Assembly (NCBI GenBank): GCA_035274225.1
Contig: DATEOK010000168.1
Span: forward strand, 1-51,709
Source: Dongia_A sp035274225
GTDB lineage: Bacteria > Pseudomonadota > Alphaproteobacteria > Dongiales > Dongiaceae
DNA length: 51,709 nucleotides
Direction: 5' to 3'
A program made the translations under genes and the position numbers. The notes beneath the pieces were generated by a model. The model worked only from the letters and a program-made list of their open reading frames with translations. It did not search any database and was not told the DNA's origin. Positions 16,237 to 24,480 of this stretch are shown here, in pieces (position 1 is the stretch's first letter; each line of letters begins with the position of its first letter).

Positions 16237-17010
16237 CTACAGGTTGAGCTCGATCTCCGCCTTGCGCAGGGCGAGCGCCATGTCGCGCGACGGCGCCTTG
16301 TCGGTGACGATGCGGTTGACCTCCTGCAGCGGGCAGACCACCTCCAGGTTCGGCTGGCCGAACTTGAGATGGTCGATCAGCACCATGCGCTCCTGCGCGC
16401 GCGCGAACATCGCGCGCTTGACGGCGGCGGAGTTGGAGTTCGCCTCGTTCGGCCCCTCCAACGTCAAGCCGCTGGCGCCGATGACCGCGCGGTTGGCGTT
16501 GTAGCGGGCCAGAAACGCGATGCAGTCCGGACCGGCAACGCCGCCTTCCTGCACGTCGTAGCGGCCCGGGCAGGCGATGACCGTCATCGCCGGGTTGGTT
16601 GCCAGCGCCTGAGCGACGGCAAAGCTGTTGGTGATGACCGTCAGGTCCTTGAGCTCCGCCGCCAGCCGGCGCGCGAAATGCAGGGTGGTCGATCCGGCAT
16701 CGATCATCAGCACCTCGCCCGGCCGCACGAAGCGGATCGCCAGCGAAGCGATGTGCTCGCGCTCGGCGGTCATGGCATTGGCGCGCTCGCTCCAGGCGGG
16801 CTCGAAGCCGAACGGCCGGGCGACGGCACCGCCGTAGGTCCGGTTGATCAATCCGCTCTCGCCCATCTCCTCGAGGTCGCGGCGGATCGTCTCGTAGGAA
16901 ACCCCAAGCTCCGTCGCCAGCTCGGAAATGCGCAAGGTCGCGGAGACGCGGAGCTCTGCCAGGATCCGTTGCTGGCGATCCCTCTTGGACAGTCTTTGTG
17001 AACCACTCAT
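16237..17010 (-). CDS. DeoR/GlpR-family transcriptional regulator
   Basis: The protein has 257 residues from the ATG at 17010, which has a GGGG ribosome site at 5 bp; the open frame upstream to 17142 is non-coding-like. The N-terminal winged HTH (RQQRILAELR, ISELATELGVSYETIRRDL, residues ~11-45) is followed by GLINRTYGGAV and a DeoR sensor domain with MIDAGSTTLHFA and VIGASG. The sensor would bind a sugar phosphate. It is divergent from the periplasmic binding-protein gene at 17304, which it probably controls. Direct repeats CCGAA at 17051 and 17061 are the candidate operator. Confidence 0.88.
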   Translation of the reverse strand: MSGSQRLSKRDRQQRILAELRVSATLRISELATELGVSYETIRRDLEEMGESGLINRTYGGAVARPFGFEPAWSERANAMTAEREHIASLAIRFVRPGEVLMIDAGSTTLHFARRLAAELKDLTVITNSFAVAQALATNPAMTVIACPGRYDVQEGGVAGPDCIAFLARYNANRAVIGASGLTLEGPNEANSNSAAVKRAMFARAQERMVLIDHLKFGQPNLEVVCPLQEVNRIVTDKAPSRDMALALRKAEIELNL

Positions 17011-17049
17011 GGTGTCCCCATCCTGATCTGAAACCTGTCCGTCTCTATA

Positions 17050-17070
17050 CCCGAAATTGACCGAATCGGG
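17050..17070. promoter_or_regulatory. candidate DeoR-family operator (CCGAA direct repeat)
   Basis: CCGAA at 17051-17055 and 17061-17065 repeats with a 10-bp period, one helical turn, and is closed by TCGGG at 17066-17070, which also pairs with the preceding CCCGA. DeoR proteins commonly bind such spaced repeats. It lies 40-60 bp upstream of the regulator start. Confidence 0.4.
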
Positions 17071-17303
17071 CATGTGGCAAGTTGCGCATTTATGACAGAC
17101 AAGCTGTGCAAAGTTACAAATATCGGCATTGAAGGGCAACATATCGCGTGTTAGCGTACAAATCGGGCTGGCAGACTACGAGGACGGCGCTCTTGACCGA
17201 GGGGGAAACCCGGCCCGGGCAAGCCGTCGGACCAAATTCACAATAAGCAAAACAGGGCCGGTGGGCACCTGCCCATCGGGGCTTTCGCTAGGAGGGACTG
17301 AGC

Positions 17304-18419
17304 ATGAAGCATGCGTGTTTGCTGCGGACCGCGATCGGATCGTTGTCCGCCGCCGCTTTTCTCGCCGCCAACGGCGCCGCCATCGCGGACGAGATGGGCG
17401 CGCTGGTCGACGCTGCGAAGAAAGAGGGCGAACTCACCATCATCGCCGTGCCGCACGATTGGTGCGGCTATGCCGGTATCATCAACGACTTCAAGGCCAA
17501 GTATCCGTTCCTGAAACTGAATGAGCTCGATCCCGATGCCGGCTCAGGCGACGAGATCGAGGCGATCAAGGCGAACAAGGGCAACAAGGGACCGCAGTCG
17601 CCCGACGTCATCGATGTCGGCCTGTCGTTCGGCCCCTCCTCCAAGGCCGAAGGGCTGCTGCAGCCCTACAAGGTCTCGACCTGGGACAGCATCCCCGCCG
17701 ATCAGAAAGACCCGGAAGGCTATTGGTACGGCGACTACTACGGCGTGCTGTCGTTCGAGGTGAACGCCGACCTGGTGCCGAACCCGCCGCAGGACTGGGC
17801 CGACCTCAAGAAGCCGGAATATGCCAACATGGTGGCGCTGGGCGGCGATCCGCGCACCTCCAACCAGTCGATCATGAGCGTGTTCGCGGCCGGCCTCTCC
17901 GCCAACGGCGGCAACGCCGACAAGGGGGGAGAGGACGGGCTGAAGTTCTTCGCCGAACTCAACAAGCTCGGCAACCTGGTGCCGACCGGCGGCAGCGCGG
18001 CGGCGCTCGCTCAAGGCACCACGCCGATCACGGTCCGCTGGGACTACCTGTCGCTCGGCGACAACGACACGCTGAAGGGCAATCCTCCGGTGAAGACCAT
18101 CGTCCCGAAGACGGGTGTGGTGGCCGGTGTCTACGTGCAGGCGATCAGCGCCTATGCGCCGCATCCGAATGCGGCAAAGCTGTGGATGGAGCATCTCTAT
18201 TCCGACGAGAGCCAGATCGCGTGGTTGAAGGGGTATTGCCACCCGATCCGGTTCCAGGACCTGGTCAAGCGTGGCAAGGTTCCGCAGGAATTGCTCGACA
18301 AGCTGCCGCCCGCCGAAGCCTACGAGGCGGCGCTGTTCCCCAGCCTGGAGCTTCAGGGCAAGTTCAAGGAAGTGATCACCAAGCAGTGGGACACGGTGGT
18401 CGGCGCCAACATTCAGTAG
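17304..18419 (+). CDS. orphan periplasmic ABC solute-binding protein (PotD/Fe3+-type fold)
   Basis: The protein has 371 residues. A Sec signal peptide covers residues 1-28 with probable cleavage at AIA-DEM. The mature part begins LVDAAKKEGELTIIAVP, as in iron/putrescine/phosphonate-type binding proteins (SBP type II), with the GVLSFEVNADLVP and PQDWADLKKPEY segments of that group. Two Cys (DWCGY, GYCHP) could form a disulfide. AGGAGG lies 10 bp before the ATG. A strong terminator follows directly, and no permease or ATPase gene is adjacent, so it must serve a transporter encoded elsewhere or act as a sensor. Ligand unknown; the DeoR neighbour hints at a carbohydrate. Confidence 0.85.
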   Translation: MKHACLLRTAIGSLSAAAFLAANGAAIADEMGALVDAAKKEGELTIIAVPHDWCGYAGIINDFKAKYPFLKLNELDPDAGSGDEIEAIKANKGNKGPQSPDVIDVGLSFGPSSKAEGLLQPYKVSTWDSIPADQKDPEGYWYGDYYGVLSFEVNADLVPNPPQDWADLKKPEYANMVALGGDPRTSNQSIMSVFAAGLSANGGNADKGGEDGLKFFAELNKLGNLVPTGGSAAALAQGTTPITVRWDYLSLGDNDTLKGNPPVKTIVPKTGVVAGVYVQAISAYAPHPNAAKLWMEHLYSDESQIAWLKGYCHPIRFQDLVKRGKVPQELLDKLPPAEAYEAALFPSLELQGKFKEVITKQWDTVVGANIQ

Positions 18420-18436
18420 CGCTTCCTCCCTCTACG

Positions 18437-18469
18437 CGCCACGCTTCGGACAACGAAGCGTGGCGTTTT
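18437..18469 (+). terminator. intrinsic terminator
   Basis: A 12-bp perfect stem (CGCCACGCTTCG / CGAAGCGTGGCG) with a 5-nt loop is followed by TTTT, 17 bp after the binding-protein stop codon. It makes that gene monocistronic. Confidence 0.9.
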
Positions 18470-18510
18470 GTTTGCCCGGATCATCGCGCGAGCAGCTGTG
18501 TTGATCCCGC

Positions 18511-19398
18511 ATGGTCAAAGCGGGAACGGTGCGGATCGGCGTATCAGGTTGGCGCTATGGGCCATGGCGCGGTGTCTTCTACCCTGACGGCCTGCGCCAG
18601 AAGGATGAACTGACATACCTGGCGCAGCAGTTTCCAACCGTCGAGATCAACGGCACGTTCTATTCGCTGCAGCGGCCGGAGTTCTTTGAGGCTTGGCGGG
18701 ACGCGACACCGCCCAACTTCGCGTTCGCGGTCAAGGGGTCGCGCTATATCACGCACATGCTGCGGCTCACCAGGATCGAGACGCCGCTGGCCAATTTCTT
18801 CGCCAGCGGCGTGCTGACGCTAGGCCGGAAGCTCGGTCCGATCCTGTGGCAATTCCCACCGAACTTCCGCTTCAACCCGGAAAAGCTCGAAGCCTTTTTC
18901 AAGCTGCTGCCGCGCGACACCGATCAAGCGACCAAGCTCGCCCGCCGCCACGATGCGCGGGTCAAGGGCCGCAGCTATCTGAAGCCCGGGCCGAACCGCA
19001 AGCTGCGCCACGCCATGGAGATCCGCCATGACAGCTTTGTGACGCCGGACTTCATCGCACTGCTGCGCAAGCACAGGATCGGGCTGGTGGTGGCCGACAC
19101 CGTCGAATGGCCGCTGCTGCTGGATCTGACCGCCGACTTCATCTATTGCCGCCTGCATGGTTCGGAGGAGCTCTATGCCAGCGGCTATGACAATGCGGCG
19201 CTGGAACGCTGGGCCGATCATGTCGCGGCTTGGGCCACCGGCGGCGAACACAGGCAAGGCAAGCGTGTGGCCGACCGGCCGGCGCCAAAGCGCGCGACCC
19301 GCGATGTCTACGTCTATTTCGACAATGACAAGAAAGTGCGCGCCCCGTTCGACGCGCACTCCTTGATCACGAAAGTGAACAGACGATTGAAGGCGTGA
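18511..19398 (+). CDS. DUF72 domain-containing protein
   Basis: The protein has 295 residues. It starts VRIGVSGWRYGPWRGVFYP and continues with VEINGTFYSLQ, FAFAVKGSRYITHM and LWQFPPNF, the hallmark segments of the DUF72 (YecE-like) TIM-barrel family. A C-terminal VYVYFDND is also typical. The biochemical function of the family is not established. The gene stands after a terminator and converges with the CBS-domain gene 4 bp downstream. Confidence 0.9.
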   Translation: MVKAGTVRIGVSGWRYGPWRGVFYPDGLRQKDELTYLAQQFPTVEINGTFYSLQRPEFFEAWRDATPPNFAFAVKGSRYITHMLRLTRIETPLANFFASGVLTLGRKLGPILWQFPPNFRFNPEKLEAFFKLLPRDTDQATKLARRHDARVKGRSYLKPGPNRKLRHAMEIRHDSFVTPDFIALLRKHRIGLVVADTVEWPLLLDLTADFIYCRLHGSEELYASGYDNAALERWADHVAAWATGGEHRQGKRVADRPAPKRATRDVYVYFDNDKKVRAPFDAHSLITKVNRRLKA

Positions 19399-19402
19399 AC
19401 GC

Positions 19403-19840
19403 CTACGCCGCAGACTGGCAGTGATCGCCGCCGGGTTCGACGACGCGCAGGAATGCCTCTCCCACCACCACCGGATCGTGCTCCAGCGCGGCATCCGCCA
19501 GAGTGACGATGCCGACCAGGCGCTTGTTGCGGTTCATGACCGGCAGGCGCCGCACTTGGTTCTCGCCCATGTTGAGGATGACGTGGTCGATGTCCTCGTC
19601 CTCGAAGCAGTACCGGACGTCCTGCGTCATGACGTCGGAAACCGGTGTATCCGGACCCTTGCCGGCAGCAAGGCCGCGCACCACGATGTCGCGGTCAGTG
19701 ACCATGCCGACGATGCGGTCGTGATCGCCGACCGGCATGAATCCGATATCGCGCGCCGCCATCATCTGCGCCACCTCGCCGATGGTCTGACGGGGGCTGG
19801 CCAGGATGACGCTGCGGCTCATGACTTCTCGAATCTGCAT
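19403..19840 (-). CDS. paired CBS-domain protein
   Basis: The 145-residue protein consists almost only of two CBS motifs, each ending in the VGMVTDRDIV / VGIVTLADAA strand. CBS pairs bind adenine nucleotides and act as energy sensors; stand-alone forms are common in alphaproteobacteria. The ATG is preceded by GGAAGAGGAGG at good spacing. It is divergent from the Vgb-like gene, and a 14-bp perfect palindrome lies in the shared upstream region. Confidence 0.88.
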   Translation of the reverse strand: MQIREVMSRSVILASPRQTIGEVAQMMAARDIGFMPVGDHDRIVGMVTDRDIVVRGLAAGKGPDTPVSDVMTQDVRYCFEDEDIDHVILNMGENQVRRLPVMNRNKRLVGIVTLADAALEHDPVVVGEAFLRVVEPGGDHCQSAA

Positions 19841-19889
19841 GGTGACCTCCTCTTCCGTTGAACGGGTTCAGAGAGTCAACCGAAGGGCC

Positions 19890-19903
19890 TGCAACGCGTT
19901 GCA
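19890..19903. promoter_or_regulatory. perfect 14-bp palindrome with CG centre (possible operator)
   Basis: TGCAACGCGTTGCA lies in the divergent region between the CBS gene (start 19840) and the Vgb-like gene (start 19992). The TGnAA...TTnCA layout with a central CG is typical of LacI-family operators. No LacI gene is in the window. Confidence 0.4.
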
Positions 19904-19991
19904 AGGGCGGCTTATTTTCATCATCGCCATTGCGGATCGCCGGCCGGCGACACATGTCAGTGGTGACCGTCCTTGCCGGAGGAGACTTGCC

Positions 19992-20951
19992 ATGAAGTCG
20001 CTTGCCCTGCTCGCCCTGGTCGGATCCATCACGGTCGCGGTTCCCACCGCCAATGCCGAAACGGTGCAGTATTTTCCGGTCCCCGAAGGCGCCGGACCCC
20101 ATGATGTAGCCCCCGCTCCCGACGGCACGGTCTGGTACACCGCGCAAGGCCAGGGCGCGCTCGGGCGGCTCGATCCCAAGAGCGGCGAGGTCAAGCAGGT
20201 GCCGTTGGGCGACGGCTCCGCGCCGCACGGGGTGATCGTCGGCCCGGATGGCGCGGCCTGGGTCACCGATGGCGGGCTCAACGCCATCGTGCGGGTCGAC
20301 CCCGCGACGCTGGAGGTGAAGACCTATCCCCTGCCCGATCCCAACGACAACGCCAACCTCAACACGCCGGCCTTCGGCAAGGACGGCATCCTGTGGTTCA
20401 CCGGGCAGAACGGTATCTACGGATCGCTCGATCCCAAGAGCGGCAGGATGGCGGTATATGGGGATCCGGAGGGGCGCGGACCGTACGGCATCACCGCCAC
20501 GCCCGACGGCATCGTCTATTACGCATCGCTGGCCGGCAGCCACATCGCGCGCATCGATGCCGCGACCGGCAAATCCACCATTATCGAGCCGCCGACCAAG
20601 GACCAGGGCGCGCGCCGTGTGTGGTCGGATTCGAAAGGCCGCATCTGGGTCAGCGAATGGAAGGCGGGACAGGTCTCGGCCTACGATCCCGCGACCAATA
20701 GCTGGCACAGCTGGCGCCTGCCCGGCGATGGGCCGAAGACCTATGCAGTCTATGTCGATGACCAGGACAAGGTGTGGCTGACCGATTTCGGCGCTAACGC
20801 CATCGTGCGCTTCGATCCGGTCACCGAGACCTTCAAGAGCTTCCCCAGCGACCGCGACGACGCCAACGTGCGCCAGTTGCTGGGCCGCCCGGGCGAAGTG
20901 TGGGGCGCGGAATCGGGAACAGACCGGCTGGTGGTGATCCGCGCGGACTAG
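19992..20951 (+). CDS. exported virginiamycin-B-lyase-like beta-propeller protein
   Basis: The protein has 319 residues from the ATG at 19992; the longer frame starting at 19806 crosses the promoter region and the signal peptide starts only here. Residues 1-23 form a Sec signal peptide (cleavage at ANA-ETV). Six or more blades repeat a G-P-x-x-V/I...PDG-x-x-W-x-T pattern (PDGTVWYTA, PDGAAWVTDGG, KDGILWFTGQ, KGRIWVSEW, DKVWLTDFG), as in Vgb lyases and related NHL/SMP-30-like propellers. Exported members seldom act on streptogramins; a lactonase or electron-transfer role is equally possible. Confidence 0.8.
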   Translation: MKSLALLALVGSITVAVPTANAETVQYFPVPEGAGPHDVAPAPDGTVWYTAQGQGALGRLDPKSGEVKQVPLGDGSAPHGVIVGPDGAAWVTDGGLNAIVRVDPATLEVKTYPLPDPNDNANLNTPAFGKDGILWFTGQNGIYGSLDPKSGRMAVYGDPEGRGPYGITATPDGIVYYASLAGSHIARIDAATGKSTIIEPPTKDQGARRVWSDSKGRIWVSEWKAGQVSAYDPATNSWHSWRLPGDGPKTYAVYVDDQDKVWLTDFGANAIVRFDPVTETFKSFPSDRDDANVRQLLGRPGEVWGAESGTDRLVVIRAD

Positions 20952-20967
20952 AGTGCGCGACTGCCCG

Positions 20968-21516
20968 CTAGCGCCATTTGATGGAGCAACCCATCGCCGG
21001 ATTCTGCTCGCGCGGGAACGGCTCGCCGGCGAATGCGGCTTCGACCGCCAGGGATAGGTCCGCGCCGGTCACAGGGCGGCCGTTGCCTGGCGAGCTGTCG
21101 TCGAAGCGGCCGTGGTAGAACAGCTTGCGGCCGCCGTCGAACAGATAGAACTCGGGCGTGCAGACCGCGCCGTAAGCCTTCGCCACCGCCTGGCTTTCAT
21201 CCACCAGATACGGGAACGGGTAGCCGTAGGTGTCGACATCCACCTGCATCTTCTGCGGCGAATCCTCGGCGTAGCGTGACCAGTCGTTGGCATTGATCGC
21301 GACCACGGCGAGGCCGCGCGTCTGGTATTTGCCGGCGAAGTCGACCAGCGCCTTCTTCAAGTGCTTCACGTAGGGGCAGTGGTTGCACATGAACACGACC
21401 AGCAGCGCCGGCGCCTGCGCGAAATCCTTCAGCGCGTGGCGGCGGCCCTTTGGATCAGGCAGATCGAAAGCGGGCGCGAGCGTGCCCATGGCCATTTCGG
21501 AGGATGCGGTCGGCAT
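20968..21516 (-). CDS. thioredoxin-like/AhpC-TSA family protein
   Basis: The protein has 182 residues. The fold is that of TlpA/AhpC redoxins: APAFDLPDPKG, then the active site CNHCPYVKH with Cys44 and Cys47, and the cis-Pro segment CTPEFYLFD. No signal peptide is visible, so it is probably cytoplasmic. It likely reduces disulfides or peroxides. It converges with the Vgb-like gene 17 bp away. Confidence 0.88.
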   Translation of the reverse strand: MPTASSEMAMGTLAPAFDLPDPKGRRHALKDFAQAPALLVVFMCNHCPYVKHLKKALVDFAGKYQTRGLAVVAINANDWSRYAEDSPQKMQVDVDTYGYPFPYLVDESQAVAKAYGAVCTPEFYLFDGGRKLFYHGRFDDSSPGNGRPVTGADLSLAVEAAFAGEPFPREQNPAMGCSIKWR

Positions 21517-21595
21517 GGCTCATTCCCTTCTTCAGCTGGTGAGCTAGTCTAGCACGCCTGCTCTGAACCGCGCGAGCCGGAGCCGGTTCCAATTG

Positions 21596-22144
21596 TCAAA
21601 GCTTGAATGCCCGCTTGATGCGCTCGGCGCATTCCAGCGGTGCGGCCTTGCTGCTGTCGAGCTCGAGGTCGTAGCGCTTGCCCCGGTGGACGCGGCCGTA
21701 TTGCCAGCGTGCGAGGCCGATCAGGCGGTCGCCACGCTCGCGCTCGCGCGCTTCGAGCACGTCGAGGGGCGCGAAGACGCCGACGGTATGGAACGTGACA
21801 TCGGCCAGCAGCGCCGCATATTCCGCCATCTCGTCTGCGATCACGACGTCGTCGACGATCAGATTGTTGCCTTCGCGCGCCATCGCCACCACCGAGCGCC
21901 GCATGCCGCGCAGAACGCGATCCGCCGCAGGGCCGCTGTGGATGACGACGGAAGGCTTGCCATCCTGCTGCACGGTTTCGAAGGTGATGCCGTCGGGATG
22001 ATCCCAGCAGCGCGGCGGCATCATCTCGAGGAACGCGTCCATCGCGACATGCAGGAACGGCTCCGCGGTGATGGTCTGCAGTGCCTTGGCGATCGAAGAC
22101 TTGCCGGCGCTGCCGACGCCGTTGAGGAGGATGACGGTTGCCAC
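21596..22144 (-). CDS. chloramphenicol-phosphotransferase-like P-loop kinase
   Basis: The protein has 182 residues from the GTG at 22144, chosen because GAGG lies 5 bp before it and because it gives the family's usual start (ATVILLNGVGSAGKSS); a TTG at 22171 is a weaker choice. The P-loop is GVGSAGKS (9-16), and Asp36 in AMDAFLE matches the catalytic Asp37 of Streptomyces CPT. DRLIGLARWQ carries the lid arginines. Many CPT homologues occur without chloramphenicol biosynthesis and their substrate is unknown. It follows the SLC13 transporter gene on the same strand. Confidence 0.82.
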   Translation of the reverse strand: MATVILLNGVGSAGKSSIAKALQTITAEPFLHVAMDAFLEMMPPRCWDHPDGITFETVQQDGKPSVVIHSGPAADRVLRGMRRSVVAMAREGNNLIVDDVVIADEMAEYAALLADVTFHTVGVFAPLDVLEARERERGDRLIGLARWQYGRVHRGKRYDLELDSSKAAPLECAERIKRAFKL

Positions 22145-22177
22145 GATGGCCTCAGGATGGTCGCGAACCAATCTTGT

Positions 22178-23956
22178 CTAGCGCACCGGCCATACCAGGA
22201 GCAAGGCGGGCACCGCGACCAGGATCACTAACAGCGACAGCGGCGCACCCAGACGCGCATAGTCGCCGAAGCGGTAGCCGCCCGGCCCCATGACCAACGT
22301 GTTGCACTGATGCCCAATGGGCGTGAGGAAGTCGCAGCCCGCCCCGATCGCCACCGCCATCAGGAACGCATCGGGCCGATAGCCGAGCGCGCCTGAGAAG
22401 CTGACGGCGATCGGCGCCATCACCAGGACCGTCGCGGCATTGTTGAGGAACGGCGTCACCATCATGGCGGCGGCGAGGATGAGGGCGAGCGCGCCATAAT
22501 CCGGCAGCCCGATCGCCACCTGGGACAGCCAGCCGGCGATCAGGTCGGTGCCGCCTGTGGTGCGCAGCGCCTCGCTGACCGGGATCAGCGCCGCCAGCAT
22601 GACGATGATCGGCCACTCCACCGTGTGGTACAGCTGGCGGAGCGACAATGCGCCGGTCAGCACCATGAGCACGGCAGCCGAAAAGAATGCGATCGGCACC
22701 GGCAGAAGCCCGAAGGCGGTCGTCGCCATCGCCCCGACCAGGATGACGATCGGCAACAACGTGCGCCGCGCCTTGCCGAGATGCAGCGTGCGCTCCGCGA
22801 GCGGCAGGCATTGCAGCGTCTTCAGCCGCTCCGGCATGTCGGCGAGGTTGCCTTGCAGCACGATGACGTCGCCGAGCTGAAGCGTGATGGCGCCGAGGCG
22901 CTCGGTCAGCCGCTCGCCGGTGCGGCTGACGGCGAGCAGGTTGACCCCGAAGCGCTCGAACAACAGGCTCGCCTGGGCCGACAAGCCGATCAGCGGCGAG
23001 TTGGCGCTGATCACCGCTTCGATGCTGGTGATCTCCGCCTGCGGCTGACTCGCCTCCGGCACGCGGTGGCCGGATTCCAGCTTCAGCTTGCCGGCGGAGA
23101 CGATGCGGTCGAGCGCGTGCGGATCGCCTTCGAGGATGAGCGTGTCACCGACGGAAAGTCTGGCATCCGGCAGTGGCGTCACCCGCGTGTCGTCCGGCTT
23201 CAGGATCGCGATGACCTTGCCCTCGCCTTGGGCCAGATCCTGAAGATCGGAGATGGTCTTGCCCGCCATAGGCGAATTCTCCGTCACCTCGGCTTCGGTC
23301 ACGTACTTCTTCACCGCCAGGGCCTCATCCAGCGATACGCTCGCGCGCATGCGCACCGGCAGCAGGCGGTAGCCGAACATCAGGAACAGCAGGCCCGTGA
23401 CCGCCAGCGCCGCGCCGACCGGCGTGAAGTCGAACATTGTAAAGGGGGCGCCGACGATCTCTTCCCGTGCCCGAGATACGATGATGTTGGGCGAAGTGCC
23501 GATCTGCGTCATCAGCCCGCCGAGCAGCGCGCCGAACGACATCGGCATCATGAAACATGACGGCGAGGTACCGGAGCGTTTCGCCATCTGGAACGCCAGC
23601 GGGATCATGATGGCGAGGGCGCCGACATTCTTGACGAAGGCCGACAGAACGGTGACGGTCGCCACCAGCACCAGCAGCTGCAGGCGCACCGAGTGGACAT
23701 GCCGCGAGATGCGCTGCAGCGCCACTTCAGGCACGCCGGTCTGTGCAATCGCGGCGCTGACCAGCAGGGCGCTACCCACGATCACCACGATGTCGTCGCT
23801 GAAGCCGCTGAATGCCTGATCCGGCTTGACCAAGCCAGCGGCAACCGTGGCCAGCAATGCCAGGCACGCCACGATGTCGTAGCGCGGGCGGCCCCAGACG
23901 AACAGGGCCATCGCGCCGATCACGATGGCGAACGCCGTGGCTTGGTCGAATGTCAT
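22178..23956 (-). CDS. SLC13/DASS-family permease with two RCK-C domains
   Basis: The protein has 592 residues. Transmembrane blocks at about 1-210 and 405-592 flank a cytoplasmic insert with two TrkA-C (RCK-C) domains, roughly 215-300 (ending LSVGDTLILEGD) and 310-390 (ending LQLGDVIVLQGN). Membrane re-entrant signatures GALLGGLMTQIGTSPN and FLTPIGHQCNTLVMGPG mark the two halves of the transporter. Family members import sulfate, dicarboxylates or other anions with Na+. It may be co-transcribed with the CPT-like kinase gene. Confidence 0.88.
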   Translation of the reverse strand: MTFDQATAFAIVIGAMALFVWGRPRYDIVACLALLATVAAGLVKPDQAFSGFSDDIVVIVGSALLVSAAIAQTGVPEVALQRISRHVHSVRLQLLVLVATVTVLSAFVKNVGALAIMIPLAFQMAKRSGTSPSCFMMPMSFGALLGGLMTQIGTSPNIIVSRAREEIVGAPFTMFDFTPVGAALAVTGLLFLMFGYRLLPVRMRASVSLDEALAVKKYVTEAEVTENSPMAGKTISDLQDLAQGEGKVIAILKPDDTRVTPLPDARLSVGDTLILEGDPHALDRIVSAGKLKLESGHRVPEASQPQAEITSIEAVISANSPLIGLSAQASLLFERFGVNLLAVSRTGERLTERLGAITLQLGDVIVLQGNLADMPERLKTLQCLPLAERTLHLGKARRTLLPIVILVGAMATTAFGLLPVPIAFFSAAVLMVLTGALSLRQLYHTVEWPIIVMLAALIPVSEALRTTGGTDLIAGWLSQVAIGLPDYGALALILAAAMMVTPFLNNAATVLVMAPIAVSFSGALGYRPDAFLMAVAIGAGCDFLTPIGHQCNTLVMGPGGYRFGDYARLGAPLSLLVILVAVPALLLVWPVR

Positions 23957-24020
23957 CCCCGAAATGCTCCGCCGGCAGGTTCAATGAGAACACGAAAGCG
24001 GCGAGCAGGTTCCGAAAGCA

Positions 24021-24065
24021 ACTCAGCGGTAGATTGTGCCCCCCGGCAGGACGTGGGCGAAGGCT
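24021..24065 (-). pseudogene. possible remnant of a histidine-kinase gene 3' end
   Basis: ACTCAGCGGTAGATTGTGC at 24021-24039 is identical to 24479-24497, which is the stop-codon end of the PAS kinase gene. Similarity continues with about two of three bases matching for some 30 bp further. In the same frame it reads ...GGTIYR-stop, against RRTIYR-stop in the intact gene. It looks like a leftover of a duplicated paralogue; chance similarity outside the 19-bp match cannot be excluded. Confidence 0.4.
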
Positions 24066-24077
24066 GTGGAGCCGCGG

Positions 24078-24371
24078 TTAATTGGCCTCTCCCTGCTGCG
24101 GCGGGACAGCCGGATCATCATCCGCGTCGGGCGACAGATAGTCATTGGAGCCATCGTCCGGCATCGCGATGGGCGGCACTTCGATCGTCGCGTCACCGCC
24201 GGTACCGGAGTCCGGGTTGGCGAACTGGTCGATCGCGTCATCCGGATCGGCGACCTGGGCGCCGTCGTCTCCGGCCGGCGCTTCCTCGTTGCTGATTGCC
24301 AAGGCCGGCGCAAACGGCGTGAGGAGAATCGCTGCGGCGAACAGCAATGGGATGGGTGCGATCCTGGTCAT
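24078..24371 (-). CDS. small acidic exported protein
   Basis: The protein has 97 residues from the ATG at 24371, which has AGGA 8 bp upstream. Residues 1-25 form a clear Sec signal peptide (cleavage after ALA). The mature ~72 residues are very acidic and rich in Asp, Pro and Gly (DDDPAVPPQQ), probably unstructured. There is no recognisable domain. It is enclosed by the two 19-bp repeats at 24021 and 24479. Function unknown. Confidence 0.6.
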   Translation of the reverse strand: MTRIAPIPLLFAAAILLTPFAPALAISNEEAPAGDDGAQVADPDDAIDQFANPDSGTGGDATIEVPPIAMPDDGSNDYLSPDADDDPAVPPQQGEAN

Positions 24372-24480
24372 GCGGTCCTGTCCTTCTTCGCGGACGACAA
24401 GCGGATCACAGGACACGGGTGCGGAGCAACGCGATCTTTGTAACGAAAGGTAACATCGTCCGCACGCGGCGTACGGAGAC

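Noticed and set aside
19695..20708. 337-codon minus-strand frame across the propeller gene
   Set aside because: It overlaps the Vgb-like gene, which has a signal peptide and blade repeats, and lacks any motif.
21596..22144. Antibiotic resistance gene (chloramphenicol phosphotransferase)
   Set aside because: The P-loop and catalytic Asp match, but such homologues are widespread without antibiotic context, and nothing here links to resistance.
24078..24371. Insertion sequence or transposon between the 19-bp direct repeats
   Set aside because: There is no transposase and no terminal inverted repeats; the repeats match a kinase gene end, so duplication and loss explain them better.
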